Source: Streptosporangium canum (lineage in GTDB: Bacteria; Actinomycetota; Actinomycetes; Streptosporangiales; Streptosporangiaceae). From it: a DNA stretch of 64,000 nt. Under the pieces are notes generated by a model, which saw only the letters and a list, made by a program, of their open reading frames with translations, did not search any database and was not told where the DNA came from. The position numbers and the translations under genes were made by a program. Within the stretch, counting starts at the first letter, position 1. Every line of letters begins with the position of its first letter. Below, piece by piece: positions 19,540-28,813 of the stretch. The stretch lies in contig NZ_FOQY01000022.1 of assembly GCF_900113865.1 (NCBI RefSeq), positions 62,001 through 126,000 on the forward strand. Reading direction: 5' to 3'.

Positions 19540-19718
19540 GCGTCAGAGGCGCGATCTCCACCGGCGTCTACGGCTGGCCGATGGACGACGGCGCCCGCGT
19601 CGCGCTGTCGACCGTGCGGGGGACGCCCACGAGCGTCGTCGAGGTCAGGTTCGTGCTGTTCGACGCGGCGGCCTACGCCGTCTTCGAACGGGCGCTCGGC
19701 GAGGCGCCGCCCGGGTGA
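19540..19718 (+). pseudogene. 3' fragment of a macro-domain (ADP-ribose-binding) gene
   Basis: Only the last 55 or so codons of a macro-domain protein are recognisable: AISTGVYGWPMDDGARVAL corresponds to the conserved ISTGVYGxP loop that contacts ADP-ribose, and VEVRFVLFDAAAYAVFERAL is the usual C-terminal strand-helix. The 5' two thirds, including the GNAAN-type catalytic motif, are absent; upstream sequence to 19416 is unrelated. No start codon or ribosome-binding site fits. A decayed O-acetyl-ADP-ribose deacetylase-like gene. Confidence 0.7.
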
Positions 19719-19728
19719 CCGCTGCCGC

Positions 19729-20259
19729 TCAGGGCAAGGGGGAGAGGTGGCTGACCATGTAGATCTCGTCGCGGTCGTCGCCGGGGGCGACCCGGATGGC
19801 CCTGGGAATGCGGCCGACCTCGGTGTATCCCAGTCCCATGTAGAAGCGCTCGGTCCCGGTGCCGCCGCGCACGGTCAGGTGCAGCGCCTCGACGCCCATG
19901 GCGCGGGAGGCGTCGGCGGCGGCGCGCATCAGCTGGGAGCCGTAGCCCCTGCCCTGGTGCTTGGGATGGACCATCACGCGCAGCACCCAGCGCCAGTGGG
20001 CCCGCAGCCACGACCCGGCGTCGCCCAGGATCAGCCAGCAGGCCGCCCGGCCCTCGGCGTCGAAACCGACCAGCAGGTGATCGAGGTCGCCGCAGCGGGC
20101 GAAGGCGGCGTCGGCCGTCTCCCGGATGTCGGCGGCGGTCACCGGGGGGACGAAGCCGACGGATCCGCCCGCGTTGCTCACGTCGGTCCAGCAGCCGACG
20201 AGCTCGTCGATCAGTTCGGGGGTGAGCTCGGGGTCAGTGACAAAACGCAGTTCGGGCAT
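19729..20259 (-). CDS. GNAT-family N-acetyltransferase
   Basis: 176 residues. The GNAT core lies in the second half: VLRVMVHPKHQGRGYGSQLM holds motif A (HQGRGYGS acetyl-CoA loop) and ERFYMGLGYTEVGR is the usual motif B. The first 70 residues (PELTPELIDELVGCW) form the variable substrate side. Substrate unknown. ATG at 20259. It runs in the same direction as the methyltransferase upstream, 10 bp apart, so they may be cotranscribed. Confidence 0.82.
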   Translation of the reverse strand: MPELRFVTDPELTPELIDELVGCWTDVSNAGGSVGFVPPVTAADIRETADAAFARCGDLDHLLVGFDAEGRAACWLILGDAGSWLRAHWRWVLRVMVHPKHQGRGYGSQLMRAAADASRAMGVEALHLTVRGGTGTERFYMGLGYTEVGRIPRAIRVAPGDDRDEIYMVSHLSPLP

Positions 20260-20269
20260 GGAAACGACC

Positions 20270-21079
20270 TTAACCGGACCGGCCGACAGGTCCGGGGGCG
20301 ACGGCCGCCCAGGGGAGCGTGACCTCGCCCAGCCGCCAGCGCGACCGGCCGCCGAGCGGGGGGTGCGCCGCCACCGGCCAGGTCCCGGAGAGCGTCCGCA
20401 CGGCGGCCATCCAGCGCTGGCGGGAGCCGTAGGCGGCGAGCGGGGCGTTGACCGCCCAGGCGTGGTCGAAGTCGCGCAGGAAGGCGTGCACGGGCTCGCC
20501 GGGGACGTTGCGGTGGATCAGCGTCTTGGGCAGGCGATCGGCGAGGTCGGAGGGGCGGTCGAAGGCGTCGAACCGGGCGGAGAAGGTCAGCGTCCGCGGG
20601 CCGGAGGCGTCGAGCCCGGCCCAGACCGCGCGGTGGCCCACCTCCGAGCAGGTGCCCTCGACGATCACCCCGTCCCGGGCGATCCTCCCCCGGAGCATCG
20701 CCCAGTAGTCCCACGCTTCGGCCTCGCCGTACTGCCTGAGCACGTTGAACGCCCGGACCAGCAGGGGCGGCCGGCCGACCGGCAGCTCGAAACCGCCGAG
20801 CGCGAAGGACAGCCCCGGCCGTTCGTACGGCTTCGCCGCCGCCACCCTGGCCGGGTCGATCTCGATGCCGACGACCTCGACCGAAGGGCAGACCCGCCGC
20901 AGCCGCAGGAACAGCTCCAGCGTCGTGGTGTGCGAGGCCCCGTAGCCGAGGTCGACCACCAGCGGCCGGTCCGCCGAGCGCAGCAGGCGGCCGTGGACGG
21001 CGGCGATCCACCGGTCGGCCCGCCGGAGCCGGTTGCGGCCCGTCGTCCCCCTGGTGATCTCCCCGATCGGTCTCCGCAC
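20270..21079 (-). CDS. Class I SAM-dependent methyltransferase
   Basis: 269 residues. SAM-binding motif I is [17 protein letters not shown] and motif II ends in [11 protein letters not shown], where the acidic residue would bind the ribose. The C-terminal half ([17 protein letters not shown]) is family-specific. GTG at 21079 is taken: it lies 3 bp after the SDR stop codon, and further upstream the frame would enter the SDR gene and loses conservation. Substrate unknown. Confidence 0.75.
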   Translation of the reverse strand: MRRPIGEITRGTTGRNRLRRADRWIAAVHGRLLRSADRPLVVDLGYGASHTTTLELFLRLRRVCPSVEVVGIEIDPARVAAAKPYERPGLSFALGGFELPVGRPPLLVRAFNVLRQYGEAEAWDYWAMLRGRIARDGVIVEGTCSEVGHRAVWAGLDASGPRTLTFSARFDAFDRPSDLADRLPKTLIHRNVPGEPVHAFLRDFDHAWAVNAPLAAYGSRQRWMAAVRTLSGTWPVAAHPPLGGRSRWRLGEVTLPWAAVAPGPVGRSG

Positions 21080-21081
21080 GG

Positions 21082-21819
21082 TCAGACGCGGTGGATCTTG
21101 TACTGGGCGGCCTGGGCGCGGGGACGGATGACCAGGCGGTCGATGTTCACGTGGGCGGGGCGGGTGACGCACCACGAGACGGCGTCGGCCACGTCGTCGG
21201 CGGAGAGCGGGCCGGGGACGCCCTGGTAGACGCGGTCGGCGGCGGTGGAGTCGCCGCGGAAGCGGTTGAGGGCGAACTCCTCGGTGTGGACCATGCCGGG
21301 GGCGATCTCGACGATCCGGACCGGCTCGCCGCACAGCTCCAGCCGGAGCACCTCGGCCATCGAGCTCTGGGCGTGCTTGGCCGCGTTGTAGCCGCCGCCG
21401 CCCTCATAGGAGACCAGCCCGGCGACCGAGGTCAGCATCACCAGCACGCCGTCGCCGGACTCGACGAGACGGGGCAGCAGCGCCTGGGTGACGCGGAGCG
21501 AGCCGAGCACGTTGACGTCGTACATCTTCTGCCAGTCGGCCACGTCCCCGCTCGCCACCGGCTCCAGCCCGACCGCGCCGCCGGCGTTGTTGACCAGCAC
21601 GTCGCAGCGGTCCAGGGAGGCGGCGAGCGCGTCGACCGACTCCTGGGAGGTCACGTCCAGCGTCACCGCGCGGATCCCGGGCACCTCGGCGGCCAGCTTG
21701 TCCAGCCGGTCCCGGCGCCGCGCCGCGGCCACCACGTCGAAGCCCTCCGCGGCGAGGCGGCGTGCCGTCGCCTCGCCGATCCCGCTGCTGGCACCCGTCA
21801 CCACTGCTGTCCTGTTCAT
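21082..21819 (-). CDS. Short-chain dehydrogenase/reductase (YdfG-like)
   Basis: 245 residues: Rossmann TGASSGIG at 8-15, the NNAG motif in [10 protein letters not shown], and the catalytic S-Y-K set (LTSVAGL ... GYNAAKHAQ). Overall it resembles NADP-dependent serine or 3-hydroxy-acid dehydrogenases of the YdfG type. It is divergent from mshA; an SDR gene occupies the same place in Mycobacterium tuberculosis (Rv0484c), so the position is conserved although no role in mycothiol is shown. ATG at 21819. Confidence 0.88.
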   Translation of the reverse strand: MNRTAVVTGASSGIGEATARRLAAEGFDVVAAARRRDRLDKLAAEVPGIRAVTLDVTSQESVDALAASLDRCDVLVNNAGGAVGLEPVASGDVADWQKMYDVNVLGSLRVTQALLPRLVESGDGVLVMLTSVAGLVSYEGGGGYNAAKHAQSSMAEVLRLELCGEPVRIVEIAPGMVHTEEFALNRFRGDSTAADRVYQGVPGPLSADDVADAVSWCVTRPAHVNIDRLVIRPRAQAAQYKIHRV

Positions 21820-21924
21820 GGCCCTCAATCCTGCCAGGACCGCCCGCCACCGATCCCAGCGCGTCCATCCGAAGGGAATGTTGCGAACTATTGGTTGGTT
21901 ATATCCCTTTCGGAGGTGGTGTCG

Positions 21925-23202
21925 GTGAGGCGACGGCGGGTCAACCGGGTCGCGACGATCAGCATGCACACGTCCCCCCTGGATCAGCCGGGCACGGGAG
22001 ACGCGGGCGGCATGAACGTCTACATCGTGGAAGCGGCCAGGCGCCTGGCCCAGCTCGGGGTGGAGGTCGAGATCTTCACCCGGCAGACGTCCCGCGACCT
22101 GCCACCGGTCGCCGAGATCACACCGGGGGTCTCGGTCCGTCACGTCACCGCCGGGCCGTACGAGGAGCTCGACAAGGGCGACCTGCCCGGCCAGCTCTGC
22201 GGTTTCCTGTCCGGCGTGCTGCGCACCGAGGCCATGTACGAACCCGGCCGCTACGACGTGATCCACTCCCACTACTGGCTCTCCGGCCAGGTGGGCTGGC
22301 TGGCCAAGGAGCGCTGGGGCGTGCCGCTGGTGCACACCATGCACACCATGGCCAAGGTGAAGAACCTCCTGCTCGCCGAGGACGACAGGCCCGAGCCGAC
22401 CGCCCGCGTGCTGGGCGAGGAGCAGGTCGTCCAGGTGGCCGACCGGCTGGTGGCCAACACCCCGACCGAGGCCCAGGAGCTCATCGACCTGTACGGCGCC
22501 GCCCCCGGCCGCGTCGAGGTCGTCAACCCCGGGGTGAACCTCAGCGTCTTCCAGCCCGCGTCCAGGGGCGCGGCCCGTCACCGGCTCGGCCTGCCGCAGA
22601 ACGCCCACGTGCTGCTGTTCGTGGGCCGCGTGCAGCCGCTCAAGGCCCCCGACGTGCTGCTGCGCGCCGCGGCCCGGATGCTCATCGACGACCCCTCGCT
22701 CCGGTCGAGACTCGTCGTCGTCTGCGTCGGCGGTCCCAGCGGCAACGGCCTGGCCCGGCCCTCCTACCTCACCGACGTGGCCGTCTCGCTGGGCATCTCG
22801 GACGTGGTCAGGATCGTCCCCCCGGCGCCCCAGCACGAGCTGGCCGACTGGTACCGCGCGGCCGACGTGACGGTGGTCCCCTCGCACAACGAGTCGTTCG
22901 GCCTGGTCGCCCTGGAGTCCCAGGCCTGCGGCACGCCCGTCGCCGCGGCGTCCGTGGGCGGGCTGCGCACCGCGGTGGCCGACGGCGTCTCCGGCGTGCT
23001 CGTCGAGGGGCACGACCCGCAGGACTGGGCGCGGGTGCTCAGCCGGTTCGTGAACCGGTCGGCCTGGCGGGACGCGCTCTCGGAGGGGGCGGTGGCCCAG
23101 GCCGCGGCCTTCGGCTGGTCGGCCACCGCCGCCCGGCTCGCGGAGGTCTACGCCGGGGCGATGGCGAACCTGCACCACGTCCCGATCGCGGTCAGCTCGT
23201 AG
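21925..23202 (+). CDS. mshA: D-inositol-3-phosphate glycosyltransferase, first step of mycothiol synthesis
   Basis: The 425-residue GT4-family retaining glycosyltransferase transfers GlcNAc from UDP-GlcNAc to 1L-myo-inositol-1-phosphate. N-terminal lobe: [20 protein letters not shown], the conserved MshA start with the GDAGGMNVY loop; C-terminal lobe: [17 protein letters not shown] and the [19 protein letters not shown] nucleotide-sugar EX7E region. GTG at 21925 follows GGAGG by 8 nt; GTG at 21919 is an alternative. Gene order mshA, YbjN, gpm, senX3, regX3 matches M. tuberculosis Rv0486-Rv0491. Confidence 0.96.
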   Translation: MRRRRVNRVATISMHTSPLDQPGTGDAGGMNVYIVEAARRLAQLGVEVEIFTRQTSRDLPPVAEITPGVSVRHVTAGPYEELDKGDLPGQLCGFLSGVLRTEAMYEPGRYDVIHSHYWLSGQVGWLAKERWGVPLVHTMHTMAKVKNLLLAEDDRPEPTARVLGEEQVVQVADRLVANTPTEAQELIDLYGAAPGRVEVVNPGVNLSVFQPASRGAARHRLGLPQNAHVLLFVGRVQPLKAPDVLLRAAARMLIDDPSLRSRLVVVCVGGPSGNGLARPSYLTDVAVSLGISDVVRIVPPAPQHELADWYRAADVTVVPSHNESFGLVALESQACGTPVAAASVGGLRTAVADGVSGVLVEGHDPQDWARVLSRFVNRSAWRDALSEGAVAQAAAFGWSATAARLAEVYAGAMANLHHVPIAVSS

Positions 23203-23211
23203 GCTGAGCGT

Positions 23212-23691
23212 ATGCGTGAAGTGATCGAGGCCGCGCTCAAGGGCGCGGAAGTCTCCTACGAGGAGCCCCGGCCGGGGGCCTTTCTGGCGAAGCTCCCCGG
23301 CCAGCACAAGCTCGCGACCATGACGTGGCTGATCGTGGGGGACCGGGTCCTGCACGTGGAGGCGTTCTTCTGCCGTCAGCCCGACGAGAACCACGCCGAG
23401 TTCTACCGCTGGCTGCTGACCAAGAACGGTTCCACCTACGGCGTGCACTTCGCCCTCGACCCGGTCGGCGACGTCTACCTCATCGGCAGGGTCCCGCTGG
23501 CGGCGGTCTCCGAGGAGGAGATCGACCGGCTCCTCGGCTGCGTGCTCACCTACTCCGACGAGGGCTTCGACCGGGCGCTGGAGCTGGGCTTCGCCTCCTC
23601 GATCCGGCGGGAGTGGGAGTGGCGCGCCAAGCGGGGCGAGTCGCTGGCCAACCTCCAGGCGTTCGCCCGGTTCGCCGACCCCGAACGCTGA
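23212..23691 (+). CDS. YbjN-domain protein
   Basis: 159 residues forming a single YbjN-like alpha/beta domain ([20 protein letters not shown], then the [20 protein letters not shown] core). It sits 9 bp after mshA and 26 bp before gpmA, as does Rv0487 in mycobacteria. YbjN proteins resemble type III secretion chaperones and have been linked to stress and motility in enterobacteria; the actinobacterial function is unknown. Confidence 0.82.
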   Translation: MREVIEAALKGAEVSYEEPRPGAFLAKLPGQHKLATMTWLIVGDRVLHVEAFFCRQPDENHAEFYRWLLTKNGSTYGVHFALDPVGDVYLIGRVPLAAVSEEEIDRLLGCVLTYSDEGFDRALELGFASSIRREWEWRAKRGESLANLQAFARFADPER

Positions 23692-23717
23692 ACGGACCGC
23701 CCACTAAGCTTGTCCGC

Positions 23718-24461
23718 ATGGCGACTTTGGTGCTGCTACGGCATGGTGAGAGCGAGTGGAACGCTAAGGGTCTGTTCACCGGATGGGTGGACGCGGGGCT
23801 CTCGGCCAAGGGCGAGGAGGAGGCGCGGCGCGGCGGGCAACTGCTGATCGACGCGGGGGTGCGGCCCGACGTGGTCCACACCTCGGTGCTGACCCGGGCC
23901 ATCCAGACCGCCAACCTCGCGCTCGGCACCGCCGACCTGCTCTGGCTGCCGGTCACCCGCTCCTGGCGGCTCAACGAGCGCCACTACGGCGCGCTGCAGG
24001 GCAAGGACAAGGCGCAGACGCGCGCCGAGTTCGGTGACGAGCAGTTCATGCTCTGGCGCCGTTCCTACGACACCCCGCCGCCCCCGATCGCCGACGACGA
24101 CGAGTTCTCGCAGATCGGCGACCAGCGCTACGCGGCGCTGCCGGACGAGCTGCTGCCGAGGACCGAGTGCCTCAAGGACGTCGTCGAGCGCATGCTGCCG
24201 TACTGGTACGACCAGATCGTGCCGGACCTGTCGGCGGGCAGGACCGTCCTGGTCGTCGCGCACGGCAACTCCCTGCGCGCGCTGGTCAAGCACCTGGACG
24301 GGATCGGCGACGACGAGATCGCCGGGCTCAACATCCCCACCGGCATCCCGCTCCGCTACGAGCTCGACGCCGACTTCCGGCCGGTCACCAAGGGCGGCCT
24401 GTATCTCGACCCCGAGGCCGCCAAGGCGGCGATCGAGGCCGTCGCCAACCAGGGCAAGTAG
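23718..24461 (+). CDS. gpmA: 2,3-bisphosphoglycerate-dependent phosphoglycerate mutase
   Basis: The 247-residue enzyme interconverts 3- and 2-phosphoglycerate in glycolysis. The phosphohistidine motif is [10 protein letters not shown] (H9), followed by [20 protein letters not shown], the [11 protein letters not shown] loop, and the second His in [15 protein letters not shown], all diagnostic of dPGM. Length is typical. ATG at 23718; the longer frame-open start lies in the YbjN gene. A perfect palindromic terminator follows. Confidence 0.97.
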   Translation: MATLVLLRHGESEWNAKGLFTGWVDAGLSAKGEEEARRGGQLLIDAGVRPDVVHTSVLTRAIQTANLALGTADLLWLPVTRSWRLNERHYGALQGKDKAQTRAEFGDEQFMLWRRSYDTPPPPIADDDEFSQIGDQRYAALPDELLPRTECLKDVVERMLPYWYDQIVPDLSAGRTVLVVAHGNSLRALVKHLDGIGDDEIAGLNIPTGIPLRYELDADFRPVTKGGLYLDPEAAKAAIEAVANQGK

Positions 24462-24538
24462 GTCCCGGACCCGGCGGACGGACGCCGGGGCCGGCACCGA
24501 GCACGGGAAGGCTCGGGTCGGAACGGGCCACAGCGAGA

Positions 24539-24570
24539 AGGAAGGGCCCGCCGATCGGCGGGCCCTTCCT
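24539..24570. terminator. Perfect palindromic terminator after gpmA
   Basis: A 32-nt perfect palindrome centred on GATC forms a 14-bp GC stem with a 4-nt loop, 77 nt after the gpmA stop and 66 nt beyond the end of the convergent phoU gene. It can serve both. Confidence 0.85.
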
Positions 24571-24636
24571 CGTCCGCTCTCCCTCCCACCGTTCCCGGAT
24601 CACCGTGATCGAGGGGACCGGCGCGGGTCCGTGGGC

Positions 24637-25296
24637 CTACCGGAGGTCGGCGTCCTGCGTGCGGGAGCCGGTGACCAGGTAGACCACGTCCTGGGCGACC
24701 CGGACCGCGTGGTCGGCGTAGCGCTCGTAGTAGCGGCCGATCAGCGTCACGTCGATGGCCGGCTCGACGCCGTACCTCCAGTCGTCGGCCATCAGGATCT
24801 TGAACAGCCTGCGGTGCAGCCTGTCCATCGCGTCGTCGTCCGCCTCCAGCTCCAGGGCCGACTCCACGTCGCGCGAGGCGATGCAGCTGCCCGTCTTGGT
24901 GATCAGGCGCTCGGCGATCTGGCCCATCTCCAGGATGGTGGAGCGGATCTCCGGCGGGATCGCCGACTCCGGGTGGCGCAGCCGGGCGACTTTGGCCACG
25001 TGCTCGGCCAGGTCGCCCATCCGCTCCAGGTCGGTGCCCATCCGCAGGGCCACGACGATCGTGCGGAGGTCCACGGCCACCGGCTGCTGCCTGGCCATCA
25101 GGTCGAAGATCGACGCCTCGATCTCCGCGAAGATCCGGTCGACCTCCTCGTCATGGGAGATGACGCTCTCCGCGAGCTGGAGATCGGAGTCGAGCAGGGC
25201 GGTGGTGGCCCTGGAGATCGCCGACCGCACGAGGCGGGTCATCTCGACCAGCCGGTCGGTGAGGGCATCGAGTTCTTCGTGATAGGCGTCGCGCAT
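24637..25296 (-). CDS. phoU: PhoU phosphate-signalling protein
   Basis: 219 residues; two three-helix bundles each with the PhoU metal-binding E/D-xxx-D pattern (LRMGTDLERMGDLAEHVAKV in the first and IGRYYERYADHAVRVAQDVV in the second). PhoU links phosphate-transporter state to the SenX3/PhoR-type sensor kinase and keeps the system off in phosphate excess. Divergent arrangement with senX3-regX3 is standard in actinobacteria. ATG at 25296 with GAGGG upstream; an in-frame extension to 25530 runs across the promoter and is rejected. Confidence 0.95.
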   Translation of the reverse strand: MRDAYHEELDALTDRLVEMTRLVRSAISRATTALLDSDLQLAESVISHDEEVDRIFAEIEASIFDLMARQQPVAVDLRTIVVALRMGTDLERMGDLAEHVAKVARLRHPESAIPPEIRSTILEMGQIAERLITKTGSCIASRDVESALELEADDDAMDRLHRRLFKILMADDWRYGVEPAIDVTLIGRYYERYADHAVRVAQDVVYLVTGSRTQDADLR

Positions 25297-25320
25297 GGCC
25301 CTCAACGTACGCGCGCGACA

Positions 25321-25348
25321 GTGAACGAACCCCGACCGTAAAGTGAAC
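25321..25348. promoter_or_regulatory. PHO-box-like direct repeat between phoU and senX3
   Basis: Read on the minus strand, GTTCAC occurs twice exactly 22 nt apart (plus-strand GTGAAC at 25321-25326 and 25343-25348), as in PhoP/RegX3 boxes built from 11-nt direct-repeat units. The middle unit is degenerate. Likely the RegX3 autoregulatory site. Confidence 0.6.
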
Positions 25349-25442
25349 TTTGCGGGAAAGGCGATGGTCGTGCCCTCATGAGCTGCCTGAACGGCGAAAC
25401 TCACGCCTACCATCAAGGGCGTGAACCCGACAGGAGGACCAC

Positions 25443-26636
25443 GTGAGTGAGCTGATGGCGAGCCTGGCCGCGCTGGCCGGTTTCGTCGTGGGAGCGCTGG
25501 CCGTGATGGTCGTCCGCCAGAACATGGCACAGCGACGGATGATGACGCCGGTGGACGACGTCGAGCCCGGCGCCCTGCCCCATGGGGTCGCCTCGGTGCT
25601 GGCCGTACTGCCGTCCTCGGCGGTCGTGCTCGACAAGGAGGACCGGGTGCTGCGGGCCAGTTCGGCCGCGCGGGCGTTCGGTCTGGTCCGGGGGGACCAC
25701 CTGATGGCGGCCGAACTGCTCGCGCTGGCCAGGCAGGTGCGCAGGGACGGCGAGATCCGTGAGAGCGAGATCGAGGTGGCCGGGCACAAGTTCGGTCAGG
25801 AGTCGACCAACTTCGCGGTCAGGGTCGCCCCGCTGGGATCGTACGGTCAGGTGCTGGTGCTCGCCGAGGACCAGACCGAGCACCGGCGCGTCGAGGCGGT
25901 GCGCCGCGACTTCGTCGCCAACGTGAGCCACGAGCTCAAGACGCCGGTGGGCGCCCTGTCGCTGCTGGCGGAGACCATCCAGGACGCCGCCGACGATCCC
26001 GAGGCGGTCACCCGCTTCGCCGGACGCATGCAACACGAGGCCGCCCGCCTCACCTACCTGGTCCAGGACCTCATCACCCTCTCCAGGATCCAGGGGGCCG
26101 AGCCCATCCCCACCCCCGGCCCCGTCCCGATCGACGAGGCCGTGCACGAGGCCATCGACCGCTGCAACACCACGGCGGCGGCCAAGGACATCACCCTCGT
26201 CGCCGGCGGCGCCGAGGGGCTGCAGATCTGGGGCGACGACGAGCTCCTCGTCACCGCGCTGCGCAACCTCATCGACAACGCGGTCGCCTACAGCCCCGAG
26301 CACACCCGGGTCGTGGTCAGCGCGCGTGCGGCGGGCGCCCACATCGAATCCGTCGAGATCAGCGTGAGCGACCAGGGGATCGGCATCCCCGAGAGCGCGC
26401 AGGAGCGGATCTTCGAGCGCTTCTTCCGCGTCGACGCCGCCCGCTCGCGCGCGACCGGTGGCACGGGCCTCGGCCTGGCCATCGTCAAACACGTCGCCGC
26501 CGCCCACAACGGCGCGGTGACGGTGTGGAGCAAGGAAGGCTCAGGCTCCACCTTCACTCTCCGCCTGCCCGCCTTCGGCGGCATGGCGGTGGCCGTACCC
26601 GGTAGCACCACCATCCCCCAGGAGGCCGCGCAGTGA
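25443..26636 (+). CDS. senX3: Phosphate-sensing histidine kinase SenX3
   Basis: 397 residues: an N-terminal membrane segment (about 5-25), a PAS-like sensor region (about 50-145), DHp helix with phospho-acceptor H163 in FVANVSHELKTP, and a HATPase domain with N-box NLIDNAVAYS, G1 SDQGIGIP and G2 GGTGLGLAIV. It phosphorylates RegX3 under phosphate limitation. GTG at 25443 has AGGAGG close upstream; its stop overlaps regX3 by 4 nt. Confidence 0.95.
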   Translation: MSELMASLAALAGFVVGALAVMVVRQNMAQRRMMTPVDDVEPGALPHGVASVLAVLPSSAVVLDKEDRVLRASSAARAFGLVRGDHLMAAELLALARQVRRDGEIRESEIEVAGHKFGQESTNFAVRVAPLGSYGQVLVLAEDQTEHRRVEAVRRDFVANVSHELKTPVGALSLLAETIQDAADDPEAVTRFAGRMQHEAARLTYLVQDLITLSRIQGAEPIPTPGPVPIDEAVHEAIDRCNTTAAAKDITLVAGGAEGLQIWGDDELLVTALRNLIDNAVAYSPEHTRVVVSARAAGAHIESVEISVSDQGIGIPESAQERIFERFFRVDAARSRATGGTGLGLAIVKHVAAAHNGAVTVWSKEGSGSTFTLRLPAFGGMAVAVPGSTTIPQEAAQ

Positions 26637-27322
26637 CTCGCGTGCTTGTTGTCGAGGACGAGGAGTCGTTCTCCGACGCTCTGTCGTACATGCTGCGCAA
26701 GGAGGGTTTCGAGGTCGCGGTCGCGGCCACCGGCCCCGAGGCGTTGGACACCTTCGACCGTAACGGCGCCGATCTGGTGCTGCTCGACCTGATGTTGCCC
26801 GGCCTGCCCGGCACCGAGGTCTGCCGCTCCCTCCGCCAGCGCTCCAACGTCCCAGTGATCATGCTCACCGCCAAGGACAGCGAGATCGACAAGGTCGTCG
26901 GGCTGGAGCTCGGCGCGGACGACTACGTGACCAAGCCCTTCTCCTCGAGAGAGCTGGTGGCCCGTATCCGCGCGGTGCTGCGCCGCCAGGGAGACGTGGA
27001 GGAGCTGGAGCAGGCCGTGCTGGCCGCCGGCCCGGTCCGGATGGACGTGGACCGGCACATCGTCGCGGTCCGCGGCCAGCAGGTGCAGCTCCCGCTGAAG
27101 GAGTTCGAGCTGCTGGAGGTCCTGCTCCGCAACGCCGGCCGGGTCCTCACCCGAGGCCAGCTCATCGACCGCGTCTGGGGCGCCGACTACGTGGGCGACA
27201 CCAAGACCCTGGACGTGCACGTCAAGCGGCTGCGCGCCAAGGTCGAGTCCGACCCCTCCAACCCGCGTTGCATCCTCACCGTCCGCGGGCTGGGCTACAA
27301 GTTCGACCCCGCGGAGGACTGA
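26633..27322 (+). CDS. regX3: Phosphate-response regulator RegX3
   Basis: 229 residues: receiver domain (1-120) with acidic pocket EDEE, phospho-acceptor D52 in LLDLMLPG, and the conserved Thr (LTAKD) and Lys (TKPFSSREL); OmpR/PhoB-type winged helix (about 130-227) with VLTRGQLIDRVWG and KRLRAKVE recognition region and C-terminal TVRGLGYKFD. Translationally coupled to senX3 through GTGA. It activates phosphate-starvation genes through PHO-box-like repeats. Confidence 0.96.
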   Translation: MTRVLVVEDEESFSDALSYMLRKEGFEVAVAATGPEALDTFDRNGADLVLLDLMLPGLPGTEVCRSLRQRSNVPVIMLTAKDSEIDKVVGLELGADDYVTKPFSSRELVARIRAVLRRQGDVEELEQAVLAAGPVRMDVDRHIVAVRGQQVQLPLKEFELLEVLLRNAGRVLTRGQLIDRVWGADYVGDTKTLDVHVKRLRAKVESDPSNPRCILTVRGLGYKFDPAED

Positions 27323-27426
27323 TCCGCCCCGCGACGGACTGATCCGCCCGCGACGGACTGGGAGGCGTCCGGCGGTCCCGCCGTGCCCCGCCCCGCGCGG
27401 CGGAGCGCACGCGCGGCACGCGAAAA

Positions 27427-27458
27427 GGGGGTGTACGGCCCGCGGGCCGTGCACCCCC
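27427..27458. terminator. Bidirectional terminator between regX3 and the lipoprotein gene
   Basis: Inverted repeat with 16-bp arms (27427-27442, 27443-27458, one T/C mismatch) between convergent genes, with AAAA on the left giving a short U-run for minus-strand transcripts. Confidence 0.8.
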
Positions 27459-27469
27459 TCCGGCGTCCG

Positions 27470-28051
27470 TCAGTGGTCGCCCTCGGCGTGCTCCGCCGTC
27501 GCGGAGGGCGTGGGCGTCGGCGTGGGAGCCGCGGTGGCGCCCGGAGCCTGCGGTAGCTGGGTGAACTCACGGCTGCGGGTGATGACCGGAATCGTGAGGG
27601 GGACGATGCCCGCGTTGGCGAACTGCAGTTGCACCGAGATGCTCTCGCCGCCGGAGAGGGGCTTCTTGAGCCCCTCGATCAGGACCGTGGGCGTGGGCTT
27701 GCCGACGCTCACCAGTTGCTGGACGGGGAGGTCGACCGGCGCGGTGACCTTCGCGGTGCCCAGGGCCGGGTCGACGCCGACGCCGAGGAGCCGGTCGGGC
27801 CCCTGCCCGGTGTTCACCATGGACAGGTAGAGCGGCGTGGCCCCTCCCGACGGGAGCGTCGCGCCGGAGTCCGGGCCCAGGAAGAAGGCCTGGGAGATGT
27901 CGATCCCCCGGACCTTGGCGGTGGTCGCCTCGGTCGGGGAGTAGGGCTGGCTGGTAATCGCGTCGAATCCGGCACCACAGCCGGTCAGGACCGGGGCGGC
28001 TGCGAGGAACGCGGCGGCGGCGATCGCCCAGTGACGGCTGTTGCGGGTCAC
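27470..28051 (-). CDS. Lipoprotein with PCuAC/DUF461-like fold
   Basis: 193 residues: lipobox LTGC after the helix WAIAAAAFLAAAPV, then a beta-sandwich resembling copper chaperone PCuAC (LYLSMVNTGQGPDRLLGVGV, GLKKPLSGGESISVQLQFAN) and a Pro/Thr/Ala tail. The Met/His copper ligands of true PCuAC proteins (H-M-x10-M-x21-H-x-M) are not visible, so metal binding is doubtful. GTG at 28051 with AAGGAG 10 nt upstream is preferred over a longer frame-open start. It lies between regX3 and carD, as in streptomycetes. Confidence 0.8.
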   Translation of the reverse strand: MTRNSRHWAIAAAAFLAAAPVLTGCGAGFDAITSQPYSPTEATTAKVRGIDISQAFFLGPDSGATLPSGGATPLYLSMVNTGQGPDRLLGVGVDPALGTAKVTAPVDLPVQQLVSVGKPTPTVLIEGLKKPLSGGESISVQLQFANAGIVPLTIPVITRSREFTQLPQAPGATAAPTPTPTPSATAEHAEGDH

Positions 28052-28313
28052 GGTGCGAGTTCTCCTTGTCACACAGGATGCAGGGCGGAGACCAACCCTA
28101 TCCGTGAGCTTTGCCGGGTTTTCCGGCACCCCACCTGATCGTCGGGAGACGGGGAGTGCAGGTCATAGACGTTTTTCTCACCCTTGATTCATAGAGTCGA
28201 GCCCTTGTCAAGCCTTAATATGCCGCTTTGACCTGCAGTTATGGTGATTTCACTGTTCCGGGAGGCTGTGGATACGTGGTACTCTTGAGTACAGCGGAAG
28301 GGGTACTTGTCAC
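28052..28313. promoter_or_regulatory. Divergent promoter region between the lipoprotein gene and carD
   Basis: 262 bp without a gene. The perfect inverted repeat GTACTC-TT-GAGTAC (28279-28292), 21 bp before the carD start, is followed by another GTACTT (28303-28308); TACTCT within it could be the -10 element, so the dyad may be an operator overlapping the start site. GGAAGGGG (28296-28303) is the carD Shine-Dalgarno. Confidence 0.45.
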
Positions 28314-28796
28314 ATGACTTTCCAGGTCGGCGACACTGTCGTCTACCCCCACCACGGGGCTGCTCGGATCGAGGCAATCACGACCCGAACCATCAAGGGT
28401 GAGGAAAGGACCTACCTGGTTCTCAAGGTCGACAAGGGCGACCTTACCGTCCAGGTGCCGGCTGACAACGCAGAACTCGTGGGTGTTCGCGATGTCGTCG
28501 GTCAAGAGGGCCTTGAGCGCGTTTTCGACGTGCTTCGCATGCCTCACACCGAAGAGCCCACGAACTGGTCCCGCCGCTACAAGGCCAACCTCGAGAAGCT
28601 GGCGTCCGGTGACGTCAACAAGGTGGCCGAGGTCGTTCGCGACCTGTGGCGACGAGACAAGGAGCGCGGACTCTCCGCAGGAGAGAAGCGGATGCTGGCC
28701 AAGGCCCGGCAGATCCTGGTCAGCGAGCTCGCGCTCGCCGAGAAGACCAACGAGGACAAGGCCGAGGCCCTGCTCGACGAGGTTCTCAACTCCTGA
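28314..28796 (+). CDS. carD: CarD-family RNA polymerase-binding transcription factor
   Basis: 160 residues: an N-terminal Tudor-like RNAP beta-subunit-binding domain ([20 protein letters not shown]; about 1-60) and a C-terminal helical DNA-binding domain with the conserved Trp ([13 protein letters not shown]) and the [16 protein letters not shown] helix. CarD stabilises the RNAP-promoter open complex, especially at rRNA promoters, and is essential in mycobacteria. The length matches the mycobacterial protein (162). Confidence 0.97.
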   Translation: MTFQVGDTVVYPHHGAARIEAITTRTIKGEERTYLVLKVDKGDLTVQVPADNAELVGVRDVVGQEGLERVFDVLRMPHTEEPTNWSRRYKANLEKLASGDVNKVAEVVRDLWRRDKERGLSAGEKRMLAKARQILVSELALAEKTNEDKAEALLDEVLNS

Positions 28797-28813
28797 ACAC
28801 GACATTTCCACGG

